A stretch of 40,000 bases of DNA. Source: Symbiodinium natans. Lineage: Eukaryota > Sar > Dinophyceae > Suessiales > Symbiodiniaceae. Shown here piece after piece: positions 33,463 to 39,924 of this stretch (position 1 is its first letter; each line of letters starts with the position of its first letter). The notes beneath the pieces are model-generated. The model did no database searches and was not told the origin of the DNA. It saw nothing but the letters and a program-made list of their open reading frames with translations. The stretch is taken from the NCBI GenBank assembly GCA_905221605.1, contig CAJNDS010001668.1:444776-484775 (forward strand), in the 5' to 3' direction. Position numbers and translations under genes: made by a program.

Positions 33463-33668
33463 TTGGTAGCCCAGTGGCATCCTTTACCTTTTTTTTATTT
33501 GGGTTCAAGGTTCCCTTATGGAAAAAGCGGAGAAAGCAAGTTTCAGAAAAGGTTGCCCTTATTGTAAGATGCTTCCCTAAACCCTAAACCCTACACCCTA
33601 AGCCCTAAACCCTAAACCTAAACCCTAAACCCTAAACCCTAAACCCTAAACCCTACTGGGCTACCAAG
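33462..33668 (+). mobile_element. Introner-like family A element with perfect 14-bp TIRs and an array inside
   Basis: CTTGGTAGCCCAGT (33462-33475) is exactly complementary to ACTGGGCTACCAAG (33655-33668). Inside are the family core (GGGTTCAAGGTTCCCTTAT, then GGTTGCCCTTATTGTAA) and about eleven CCCTAAA units (33574-33654). The left TIR contains a G|GT donor and the right TIR ends in AAG, so the repeat could supply both splice sites. Coding sequence lies on both sides. With the simplest borders the frame is off by one base, so the exact splice positions are unknown. Confidence 0.8.
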
Positions 33669-33780
33669 GTACAGGAGCATTCAGCCCAGGACGCTGGTCA
33701 TGGCTCCCATGCGAACTGAGCACGGCTATCCCGGCGTCGACCCCCCGCAGTGTCTGAGCGACGTGCTGCTCAGCAGTAGA
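33669..33780 (+). CDS. Glycosyltransferase-like gene, exon b: RTLV segment, GTATGT donor
   Basis: The frame YRSIQPRTLVMAPMRTEHGY continues with PGVDPPQCLSDVLLSSR and ends at AGA|GTATGT (33781-33786), a classic donor. In O-fucosyltransferase-type enzymes the NQ helix is followed by a strand of the form RTLV-x-P; RTLVMAP fits this place and order. It directly follows the family A element. Confidence 0.65.
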
Positions 33781-33894
33781 GTATGTAACTTTCAACCTTT
33801 TTTGGGGTTTAGGGTTTAGGGTTTAACCCCCTTATAATCCCTAACCCCCTTATAATCCCAAAGCTTGAGTTCCCCTAAGTACCGGACAACTAAG

Positions 33895-34189
33895 GCTGGA
33901 ACTCGAGAACGCGGTGTGCCTTCATCCGAGCAAGAGCACGCCCGAGGATGACCGCGATGAAGTCGTGAAGAGCAGGAACTGCAGCTTCGACGCAAGAGAG
34001 ACGGGCGCCTTGAAAGGGGAAAAGACCTTAGGTGACCACTACTTGTACTGGCGCCTGCGCTACCTGGAGTCATGGCATCGGCTGCCGAAGGTTGCATTCA
34101 GCAGCTCCTCGCCGAAGTTCAACTGCATCTTTTCGCGCTCCTGGAGCAGCGCGAGTTGGGACCTCTGGCCGTCCCGGCTGAAAATCAAG
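33895..34189 (+). CDS. Glycosyltransferase-like gene, exon c
   Basis: After ACTAAG the frame LELENAVCLHPSKSTPEDDR continues for 98 codons with KGEKTLGDHYLYWRLRYLES, six Trp in total and a basic end (PSRLKIK). It lies between the RTLV and HWRRGD parts, where the family has a variable region. A competing minus ORF (93 codons) is less convincing. Phase with exon b is not resolved; a GC donor (AAG|GCTTCA) is possible. Confidence 0.57.
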
Positions 34190-34234
34190 GCTTCAGGAGG
34201 GTTTAGGGTTTAGGGTTTAGGGTTCAGGATTTAG

Positions 34235-34279
34235 GGTTAGGGGGGGGGTACCTTATGTAGTCCCTATATGGTCCCTTAG
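34235..34279 (+). repeat. Element end: ACCTTATGTAGTCCCTATATGG block
   Basis: TACCTTATGTAGTCCC occurs here and inverted as GGGGACTACATAAGGTA at 38246-38262. The block ends in CCCTTAG, the acceptor of the next exon. Confidence 0.6.
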
Positions 34280-34336
34280 AAGGCAGCGTATGTGGAGCTC
34301 TTTCAGCGGATGAGAGAGACTTGGTCGCATCTGTGG
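34280..34336 (+). CDS. Glycosyltransferase-like gene, exon d
   Basis: After CCCTTAG the frame KAAYVELFQRMRETWSHLW is bounded on both sides by dispersed elements. Phase 0 start fits the end of exon c. A helical linker is expected at this place in the family. Confidence 0.6.
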
Positions 34337-34584
34337 GACCCTTTTACCCTTCCTCTTTTGGGGAGGGGGTTCCCTTATGAAGTAACCAACCAAAGAAAGG
34401 TACCTTTATTGTAATACTTTGTGTAAGATTTTAAATTTTTGAGGGTACTTAAACCCAATAAGGAATGTGCATGTAATGTTTAATACTATCCCAACCATGA
34501 AACGCTAAACCCTAAACCCTGAACCCAAAACCCTAAACCCTAAACCCTAAACCCTTATTGTAATATGGTTCCTGGGCCACTGAG
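34337..34584 (+). mobile_element. Introner-like family A element, divergent, with an array inside
   Basis: Carries GGTTCCCTTAT, AAGTAACCAACC and GGTACCTTTATTGTAATA, then an AT-rich insert, about seven CCCTAAA units (34505-34553), and a right end CTTATTGTAATATGG TTCCTGGGCCACTGAG that parallels 5281-5312. The left TIR is eroded. The right end AG is the acceptor for the HWRRGD exon. Confidence 0.68.
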
Positions 34585-34698
34585 GAGAGCTACTTCGGCA
34601 GTGCACCCTACTTGGCCGTTCACTGGCGTCGCGGGGACCAACTCGTCACAAAATGCCGGGTCACTGGGACCCAAGCTGTTGGCCCTTCTTCCGTTTCT
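34585..34698 (+). CDS. Glycosyltransferase-like gene, exon e: HWRRGD motif, GTAAGT donor
   Basis: Starts in phase 0 after CACTGAG and ends in phase 0 at TCT|GTAAGT (34699-34704). It includes EESYFGSAPYLAVHWRRGDQ. Y-x-A-V-H-W-R-R-G-D is the central signature of O-fucosyltransferase-type GT-B enzymes, where the Arg residues contact GDP-fucose. This is the strongest single piece of functional evidence in the window. Confidence 0.75.
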
Positions 34699-34799
34699 GT
34701 AAGTCAAGTGTTCTGCAAGTGTTCGGGGTTCACTGTTTATAAACCCCTGTAAACGAGAACACAACGGGATTGGGGCTTACGGTTCAGGTACACTTTTGA

Positions 34800-35118
34800 A
34801 GCTCCTCAACCCCAAACAACCTTAACACCCTAAACCCCGAAACCCCGAAACCCTAAGCTCCGAAACCCTAAGCCCCGAAACCCCTAAACCCTAAACCCTA
34901 AACCCCGAAACCCCGAAACCCTAAACCCCGAAACCCCGAAACCCTAGACCCCGAAACCCCTACATCCTAAACCCTAAACCCTAAACCCTAAGCCCCGAAA
35001 CCCCGAAACCCTAAACCCCGAAACCCCTAAACCCTACACCTTAAACCCTACACCCTAAACCCTAAACCCCTAAACCCCTAAACCCTAAACCCTAAACCCT
35101 AAACCCCTGAACCCCTAA
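34800..35118. repeat. CCCTAAA/CCCCGAAA array in an intron
   Basis: Alternating AACCCCGAAACCCCGAAACC and CCCTAAA units make a higher-order 15-22 bp pattern. Lies between exons e and f. Confidence 0.92.
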
Positions 35119-35137
35119 ATCCCAAAAACAACTATAG

Positions 35138-35230
35138 GTGAAGGTTGACACGTCGGCCAACTGTGGTTCGGCTGCCGACCTGCGCAGCTTCATCAACAAG
35201 AAGCTGGGCGGCAGGCCTTGGCAAGTTTAT
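35138..35230 (+). CDS. Glycosyltransferase-like gene, exon f
   Basis: After ACTATAG the phase-0 frame VKVDTSANCGSADLRSFINK continues with KLGGRPWQVY. If the donor is TAT|GTGGCT (35231), joining to exon g gives QVYVATNEQD, the VYVATNE strand of O-fucosyltransferases. A GC donor (GCAAGT, 35221) is the alternative but does not restore this motif. Confidence 0.68.
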
Positions 35231-35269
35231 GTGGCTGGGACTGGGTCAGTTGTTTTTCTTTTGTGTGTG

Positions 35270-35350
35270 GGGTTTAGGGTTTAGGGTTTAGGGTTTAGGG
35301 TTTAGGGTTTAGAGTTTAGAGTTTAGGGTTTAGGGTTTAGGGGTCTGGGG
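35270..35350. repeat. TTTAGGG array in the exon f-g intron
   Basis: About eleven heptamers, one of two opposite arrays within the same intron. Confidence 0.92.
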
Positions 35351-35473
35351 TTTAGGGTTGTTGTGGGATTTGGCGTTTAGGGTGCCCTACAGGCCCCAAA
35401 CCCTAGAGCTTACTCCCCGTGGTAGTCAAGAATACCCCCAAACGTGGACCAGCGCAGATGCGCTCAGCGAGCT

Positions 35474-35612
35474 AAACCCTAAACCCTAAACCCTAAACCC
35501 TAAACCCTAAACCCTAAACCCTAAACCCTAAACCCTAAACCCTAAACCCTAAACCCTAAACCCTAAACCCTAAACCCTAAACCCTAAACCCTATACCCTA
35601 AACCCTAAACCC
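35474..35612. repeat. CCCTAAA array in the exon f-g intron, about 19 units
   Basis: Nearly perfect. The rest of the intron (35613-35780) is unique with no clear exon. Confidence 0.95.
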
Positions 35613-35789
35613 TAAAAGCCCCTATGTCCTCCGTCGTCCTTAGCAAGCCTGGGAGACGTGAGGGAGGGGGGCCCAAACCCCAAACCCCAAGAGAATCCCT
35701 CATTATTCCTGAGGACCTGAGGTGCCCAATGCATGCATGATTCCTATTAGTCAGGGTTTAGCCCAAAGCTGAGCCGTTTGCTGGGAACC

Positions 35790-35863
35790 CTGAACCCTAC
35801 ACGCTAAACCCTAAACCCTAAACCCTAAACCCTAAATCCTAAACCCTACACCCTAAACCCTTA
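35790..35863. repeat. CCCTAAA array next to the exon g acceptor
   Basis: About ten heptamers with CCCTACA variants, ending six bases before the acceptor AACCGAG. Confidence 0.9.
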
Positions 35864-35869
35864 ACCGAG

Positions 35870-36011
35870 GTGGCAACCAACGAGCAGGACAATGCAACTC
35901 TTGCACAGCTGCGGGAGTTCGGCTACCGGCTTCAAAGCGACTCCGGCTGCGACTTTAATTCCTTGGAGCCCCTTGGCTTTGTGCCAACTCATGGAGCTTT
36001 GAGAGCTGTTT
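35870..36011 (+). CDS. Glycosyltransferase-like gene, exon g: VATNE segment
   Basis: After CCGAG the phase-0 frame VATNEQDNATLAQLREFGYR continues with LQSDSGCDFNSLEPLGFVPT. VATNE-x-D followed by a helix matches the segment after the HWRRGD domain in O-fucosyltransferases. GTGGC occurs both at the proposed exon f donor and at the start of this exon. The 3' border is unclear. Confidence 0.68.
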
Positions 36012-36100
36012 CCGGGTTTAGGGTTTAGGGTTGAGGGTTTAGGGTTTAGGGTTTAGGGTAGTTGAGGGTTTAGGGTTTAGGGTTTAGGGTTTAGGGCTAC
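36012..36100. repeat. TTTAGGG array
   Basis: About eleven heptamers, with one GTTGAGGG break. Confidence 0.92.
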
Positions 36101-36158
36101 AGGGCTGAAAGATGTTAGGAACCAGGAAGTAGGGCCCTCTCTCCTTCGCCTGGCTCTT

Positions 36159-36178
36159 GAAGAGAAATGGAAAGGCCC
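36159..36178 (+). repeat. Left copy of sequence flanking the viral insertion
   Basis: GAAGAGAAATGGAAAGGCCC matches GAAGAAATGGAAAGGGCC at 38055-38072 except for a two-base and a one-base indel. The right copy is the start of exon h. Upstream CTCTCTCCTTCG...CTTGAAG looks like the original acceptor. Confidence 0.6.
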
Positions 36179-36266
36179 TAAACCCTAAACCCTAAACCCT
36201 AAACCCTAAACCCTAAACCCTAAACCCTAAACCCTAAACCCTAAACCCTAAACCCTAAACCCTAGA
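36176..36266. repeat. CCCTAAA array at the left edge of the viral insertion
   Basis: About twelve heptamers, perfect until CCCTAGACCCC just before unique sequence. Confidence 0.95.
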
Positions 36267-36284
36267 CCCCAAACCCCGCATTGA

Positions 36285-37344
36285 CGGCATACATTGCGGG
36301 AACATCCCATGCTGGAGCGCGTGCAGACCGAAATTGCTCCGTCGTTCACGGTGCGTGAAGTCCTTGGCACTCGAGAGGATGCTTACGACTTAATGAACGG
36401 CTTAATCGCATCCATCAATGACGGGCGCCCCCGCCGCCTGCGTAATGGGTCTGAGTTTGTTGGGGAGCTGGCCCCTGTCAGTGCGATTCGCCGCCGCCTG
36501 AACCAGAGCCCTTATATAGACGCATATGTTTCACGGAGAGCACTGTTCTACAGAGAGAAGTACGACGTGGCTCAAGCTCACGATGCTGTGGTGATCGCCT
36601 CTGTCCACAACGCGGCAGCGTCACTGGAAAGTTATCTCCAGCCGCGCCTGGTTGGATCTGTGAGTGAAGAGCGCGCTGAGCTGTTGGTGCCTGCACTGGC
36701 CATCTGGACGGCAGACGTGTTTGATGCCAACTACATTGTGTCACCGCACCAAGTGGCCCGTTCCTTGCCTCGTGCGTACTCGACTAGGTTGCCCTTTATA
36801 GGGAATAAAATCGGGAGTCGTGAACTGAAGACATGCCGGCAACTCTGGTCTTCTGGGACCATGGAGGTGATGTGCACGCTTACTGCGCAGCAGGTCAGAG
36901 AGGGCCATTTTGATCCGGACGTGTGTCACGTGTTCGTTAAGAAATACACTGTTTCCGAACGGAAAATGGCGACCCCAACTGCAGGGATACGCGCAGTCAC
37001 TGTTGCGTGGCTCCCGAGTAAACTCCGAGACGGCATGTTTACTCACCATGCCGACAAGCGCCTTCAGAAGCGCTGGTCGGACGCGCCCATTAAACTCGGC
37101 ATGCCGTTAAACGCGCGTGGTTTTAATGTTGCACTCAGCCAACTCGCGCATCATAAGAGATTCATCTCTTTCGACGCCACGGCCTTTGACTCGACTATAC
37201 CGTCTGATGTGTGCATGAAGGTCGTGGCCAAACTCCGAGCACGCGGCTTTGACACTCACGTGGTGCGTGACAGGATTGCCGAAGCGCTAAAGGTCTCGTA
37301 CACCGCCGTCCAACAAGGGCCTACAAGGGTACCTTGTTGATTTA
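36285..37344 (+). pseudogene. Endogenous positive-strand RNA virus polymerase fragment, part 1 (motif A)
   Basis: One frame is open from 36285 to a stop at 37338-37340. Conserved features lie at the end: a basic region with SERKMATPTAGIR, a DKRLQKRW stretch, then FISFDATAFDST with D294 and D299 (numbered from 36294) in the D-x4-D spacing of RdRp motif A. The frame breaks near 37310-37340, before motif B. There is no ATG at the border, so the N-terminal part of the viral protein is missing. A dinornavirus (Alvernaviridae)-like origin is my inference from the host type and published reports of such insertions in Symbiodiniaceae; the motifs themselves only show a picorna/sobemo-like RdRp. Confidence 0.72.
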
Positions 37345-37605
37345 ATGTCCGGTAATGTGTGCCACAAAAAAAGGTGCGGCGCAACGGGCAGGAAGGGCAT
37401 GTCGTCTGACAACAGTCTGTCCTTGCTGGCAATGCTCTTGGACGCGTATCTCGCTTGGGTACCGCGTGCCTCCTTGGAAAAGGACACTACCTTCACAGAC
37501 CCTTCTCTCCAGCCAGTTCACATTGCTAGTACAATCCATTACGACTCCGCCAGACAAGCCTCAACACCACGTTGTATTTTCCCCTGGATACAAAGACAGA
37601 ATTAA
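37345..37605 (+). pseudogene. Endogenous viral polymerase fragment, part 2 (motif B, shifted frame)
   Basis: In the +1 frame relative to part 1 the sequence contains CGATGRKGMSSDNSLSLLAM. TG-x3-M-x3-NS corresponds to RdRp motif B (S/T-G-x3-T-x3-N-S/T) with the middle Thr replaced by Met. No GDD-type motif C follows within the expected 40-70 residues in any + frame. With the frame shifts this copy is broken. Confidence 0.68.
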
Positions 37606-37867
37606 ATTTACTAAGTCTAAATCCCGAGGCCACCCTTCTCGATATTGGTTCGAGCTAGTCTCCTCAGAAGCAACGCGTTACCTCAACCACCACATCGACC
37701 ACACTGCCAGACCCCGCCCAGAAGGCTATAGAAGAGACTTCCTGGGGTTGAAACAACACCTAAGCCTAGACCCTACCTTCGGTGATCGCCTGACGACTGC
37801 GCCAACGCGCGCCCCTTCGCTTTTCCCGCTGTGCCAAAAGACCGTCGGCTGCGCATGGCAAACATAA
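37560..37867 (+). pseudogene. Endogenous viral insertion, 3' part in a third frame
   Basis: The third frame holds VVFSPGYKDRIKFTKSKSRG and YWFELVSSEATRYLNHHIDH up to TAA 37865-37867. Composition is continuous with the polymerase part, but I cannot name this segment: it may be the polymerase thumb after a deletion or a downstream viral ORF. The CCCTAAA array starts right after it. Confidence 0.45.
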
Positions 37868-37873
37868 AAAAAA

Positions 37874-38052
37874 TCCTAAACCCTAAGCCCTAAGCCCTAA
37901 ACCCTAAACCCTAAACCCTAAAACCTAAAAAAAAACCCTAAACCCTAAACCCTAAACCCTAAACCCTAAACCCTAAACCCTAAACCCTAAACCCTAAACC
38001 CTAAACCCTAAACCCTAAACCCTAAACCCTAAACCCTAAACCCTAAACCCTA
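37874..38052. repeat. CCCTAAA array at the right edge of the viral insertion
   Basis: About 24 heptamers, including two CCCTAAG and an A-rich break at 37918-37936. Confidence 0.95.
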
Positions 38053-38054
38053 TG

Positions 38055-38132
38055 GAAGAAATGGAAAGGGCCTTCTTTGCTGATGTCTTCCTTCTGGGAT
38101 GCGCCAGCGAGGTGCTCCTGCCAGGCTCCAAG
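38055..38132 (+). CDS. Glycosyltransferase-like gene, exon h
   Basis: Frame MERAFFADVFLLGCASEVLL continues with PGSK and leads into an inverted-repeat element. In O-fucosyltransferases a conserved (v)D-x-x-x-(l)-x-x-(a) helix followed by a Gly/Ser-rich loop lies after the VATNE strand; ADVFLLGCASEV fits. Its first bases are duplicated at 36159, 1.9 kb upstream, across the viral insertion. Confidence 0.62.
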
Positions 38133-38338
38133 GACTAAAGGAGGGACCCTGATAAGGGATCTTAGGGGTTTTTGGGGGTTTAGGGTTTCGGGTGTAGTGT
38201 TCAGGGTTCAAGGTTATTGGGGGTTACTTCAGGGTTCACGAGGGTATATGGGGACTACATAAGGTAAGGATAGGGGTTAGGTCGGGGAATAAGATTCAGG
38301 GGCCCCTTCTAGGGGTCCCTCCTTATGCCCCTTAACAG
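38133..38338 (+). mobile_element. Introner-like element, family D
   Basis: AAGGAGGGACCC near the left edge pairs exactly with GGGTCCCTCCTT at 38315-38326. The inner part has degenerate TTTAGGG sequence and GGGGACTACATAAGGTA, shared inverted with 34240. The right end CCCCTTAACAG serves as the acceptor of the next exon. 29597-29640 is a related copy in the opposite orientation. Confidence 0.68.
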
Positions 38339-38400
38339 GCTTTCATTTCGACACCGGCAAGAGCTCGGTTCAGTACTTGATCCTTGGCAGACCCCTTTCT
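38339..38400 (+). CDS. Glycosyltransferase-like gene, exon i
   Basis: After TTAACAG the frame FHFDTGKSSVQYLILGRPLS is open to 38440. It would encode the last part of the catalytic domain. Splice phase with exon h is unresolved. Confidence 0.55.
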
Positions 38401-38429
38401 TTGGGGGGAGAATTTGTTAAAACATATGT

Positions 38430-38530
38430 CCCCAACTTGGGGTTTAGGGTTTAGGGTTTAGGGTTTAGGGTTTAGGGTTGAGGGTTCAGGGTTCAGGGTT
38501 CAGGGTTTTGGGTTTAGGGTTTAGGGTATG
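38430..38530. repeat. TTTAGGG array with GTTCAGGG units
   Basis: About twelve heptamers in the intron between exons i and j. Confidence 0.9.
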
Positions 38531-38569
38531 TTAGGAATCCATTTGAGAGGCTTTGTTGGATCCTCCTAG

Positions 38570-38614
38570 GATCCATCGGTTTCGACAGCACCACGTAAAT
38601 CGAAATGCTGCTTG
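38570..38614 (+). CDS. Glycosyltransferase-like gene, exon j
   Basis: After TCCTAG the phase-0 frame DPSVSTAPRKSKCCL ends at TTG|GCCGCC, a GC donor formed by a family A left terminus. It joins in phase to exon k (CCL-DVCGES). Short, but both borders agree with the element ends. Confidence 0.52.
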
Positions 38615-38788
38615 GCCGCCCAGTGGATACCCTTTTGCGCGTTTATTGGGTTCTGGGGTTTAGGATTTACGGGTTTAGGGTTTAGGGTTTAGGGCTTAGG
38701 GTTTAGGGTTTAGGGTTTAGGGTCTAGGGTTTAGGGTCTAGGGTTTGGGGGTTCCCTTATTGCAATCCCGTTGCCGGCCTACCTTAAG
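38611..38788 (+). mobile_element. Introner-like family A element with a TTTAGGG array inside
   Basis: Left end CTTGGCCGCCCAGTGG plus the T-rich part; then about thirteen TTTAGGG-type units (38655-38745); then GGTTCCCTTATTGCAA and right end CCGGCCTACCTTAAG, an eroded inverse of the left end. The splice AG is the end of the right terminus. Compared with 5200-5312, the array replaces the middle of the element. Confidence 0.72.
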
Positions 38789-38895
38789 GATGTGTGCGGC
38801 GAGTCGCTGAGGGTACTTGACGCCGTGAACTGTGGAAACTTCGTGGCGGAGTCATGCGAAGCATGCCCTCTGGACGAGTGCCACGGCGCCTGCCA
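38789..38895 (+). CDS. Glycosyltransferase-like gene, exon k: Cys-rich segment
   Basis: After CCTTAAG the phase-0 frame DVCGESLRVLDAVNCGNFVA continues with ESCEACPLDECHGAC. The pattern C-G-x3-A-x-S-C-x2-C-P...C-x-G-x-C is a small Cys-rich module I associate with many dinoflagellate and other algal secreted proteins. The proposed donor CA|GTGGCT (38896) has the same GTGGCT as exon f and rebuilds CQW-NSTTGSC with exon l. Confidence 0.63.
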
Positions 38896-38937
38896 GTGGC
38901 TAGGTAGGCCTTTGGGACATTTTACATCTCCAGCCCT

Positions 38938-39062
38938 AAACCCTAACCCTAAACCCTAAACCCTAAACCCTAAACCCTAAACCCTAAACCCTAAACCCTA
39001 AACCCTAAACCCTAAACCCTAAACCCTAAGCCCTAAGCCCTAAGCCCTAAGCCCTAAACCCT
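38938..39062. repeat. CCCTAAA array, CCCTAAG at the right
   Basis: About seventeen heptamers in the exon k-l intron. Confidence 0.95.
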
Positions 39063-39079
39063 TTTAAGGGCCATCTGAG

Positions 39080-39200
39080 GTGGAACAGCACGACAGGAAG
39101 CTGCAATTCATCCCGGAAAATCGTCACCACTACCCAGCCGCCGCCGCCTCCCACCTTGAGGGGGCCAAGAAGACGGCCACCGATTCCGCCGATTTTTTGG
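39080..39200 (+). CDS. Glycosyltransferase-like gene, exon l: end of Cys-rich module and Pro/Thr linker
   Basis: After ATCTGAG|G the frame WNSTTGSCNSSRKIVTTTQP continues into a poly-Pro stretch and an Arg/Pro-rich part. WNSTTGSC completes the C-x-G-x-C-x-W...C module started in exon k. The linker suggests a further domain downstream, which is not seen in the window. Potential N-glycosylation sites: NST, NSS. Confidence 0.58.
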
Positions 39201-39208
39201 GCAAAAGC

Positions 39209-39283
39209 TGTTTAGGGTTTAGGGTTTAGGGTTTAGGGTTTAGGGTTTAGGGTTTAGGGTTTAGGGTTTAGGGTTTAGGGTTG
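39209..39283. repeat. TTTAGGG array
   Basis: About ten perfect heptamers. Confidence 0.95.
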
Positions 39284-39285
39284 AG

Positions 39286-39345
39286 ACGCCACCCCCCGAA
39301 GTCCACTCCCTCTCAACTCCCAGCTCGGGGTATCTCTTCAGCGGG
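39286..39345 (+). CDS. Exon-like island, Pro/Ser-rich
   Basis: After TTGAG the frame TPPPEVHSLSTPSSGYLFSG fits a continuation of the Pro/Thr linker of the preceding exon. Low complexity, so tentative. Confidence 0.37.
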
Positions 39346-39442
39346 GTTTAGGGTTTAGGGTTTAGGGTTTAGGGTTTAGGGTTTAGGGTTTAGGGTTTAG
39401 TGTTTGGGGTTTAGGGTTTGGGGTTTGGGGTTTGGGGTTTAA
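39346..39442. repeat. TTTAGGG array changing to TTTGGGG
   Basis: About eight TTTAGGG, then TTTGGGG units, the same order as at 571-650. Confidence 0.94.
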
Positions 39443-39544
39443 GGGTCCCCCTCAAGAGTACCTTCAGTACACGATCGGTGCACTACCATAGGCCATAGGC
39501 CCCCTCTGCAGCATGCCAGGGGGTGGAGGGGTGTTTATAAAATG

Positions 39545-39622
39545 GGGTTTAGGGTTTAGGGTTTAGGGTTTAGGGTTTAGGGTTGAGGGTTGAGGGTTTA
39601 GGGTTTAAGGTTTAGGGTGTGG
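39545..39622. repeat. TTTAGGG array
   Basis: About ten heptamers with GTTGAGGG variants. The linker 39445-39544 shows no gene. Confidence 0.92.
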
Positions 39623-39623
39623 G

Positions 39624-39725
39624 GTGCTCCTTTCTTGGGGGGCCTCCCATTCTACGGCTCATCGCATCATGGAGGCTTGCTTGTTAGGGGAACCCCCGAC
39701 TTTGGGAGATATAGTCGTTTTTTGA
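39624..39725 (+). CDS. Possible 3'-terminal exon
   Basis: Frame VLLSWGASHSTAHRIMEACL continues with LGEPPTLGDIVVF to TGA 39723-39725. Could end the upstream gene. Family unknown. Confidence 0.48.
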   Translation: MLLSWGASHSTAHRIMEACLLGEPPTLGDIVVF

Positions 39726-39731
39726 GCAACA

Positions 39732-39915
39732 AGCCCTAAGCCCGAAGCCCGAAGCCCTAAGCCCTAAGCCCTAAGCCCTAAACCCTAAACCCCAAACCCT
39801 AAACCCTAAACCCAAACCCTAAACCCTAAGCCCTAAGCCCTAAGCCCTAAGCCCTAAGCCCTAAACCCCAAACCCCAAACCCTAAACCCCACCCTATAGA
39901 CCCTAAACCCTAAGC
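39732..39915. repeat. CCCTAAG/CCCTAAA/CCCCAAA array
   Basis: About 25 heptamers in three variant sub-blocks. Confidence 0.94.
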
Positions 39916-39924
39916 CTTTGGCAG

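Noticed and set aside
33193-33480. 95-codon minus-strand ORF opposite exon a
   Set aside because: The + frame carries the TM segment, the NQ motif and the consistent gene context; the minus frame is its shadow.
36294-37605. Functional viral polymerase gene
   Set aside because: Motifs A and B lie in different frames, the N-terminal part is missing, and no GDD-type motif C was found in any + frame.
37800-37860. GDRL in the third viral frame as a motif C substitute
   Set aside because: Wrong distance from motif B (well over 100 residues), and the surrounding residues lack the hydrophobic strands expected around GDD.
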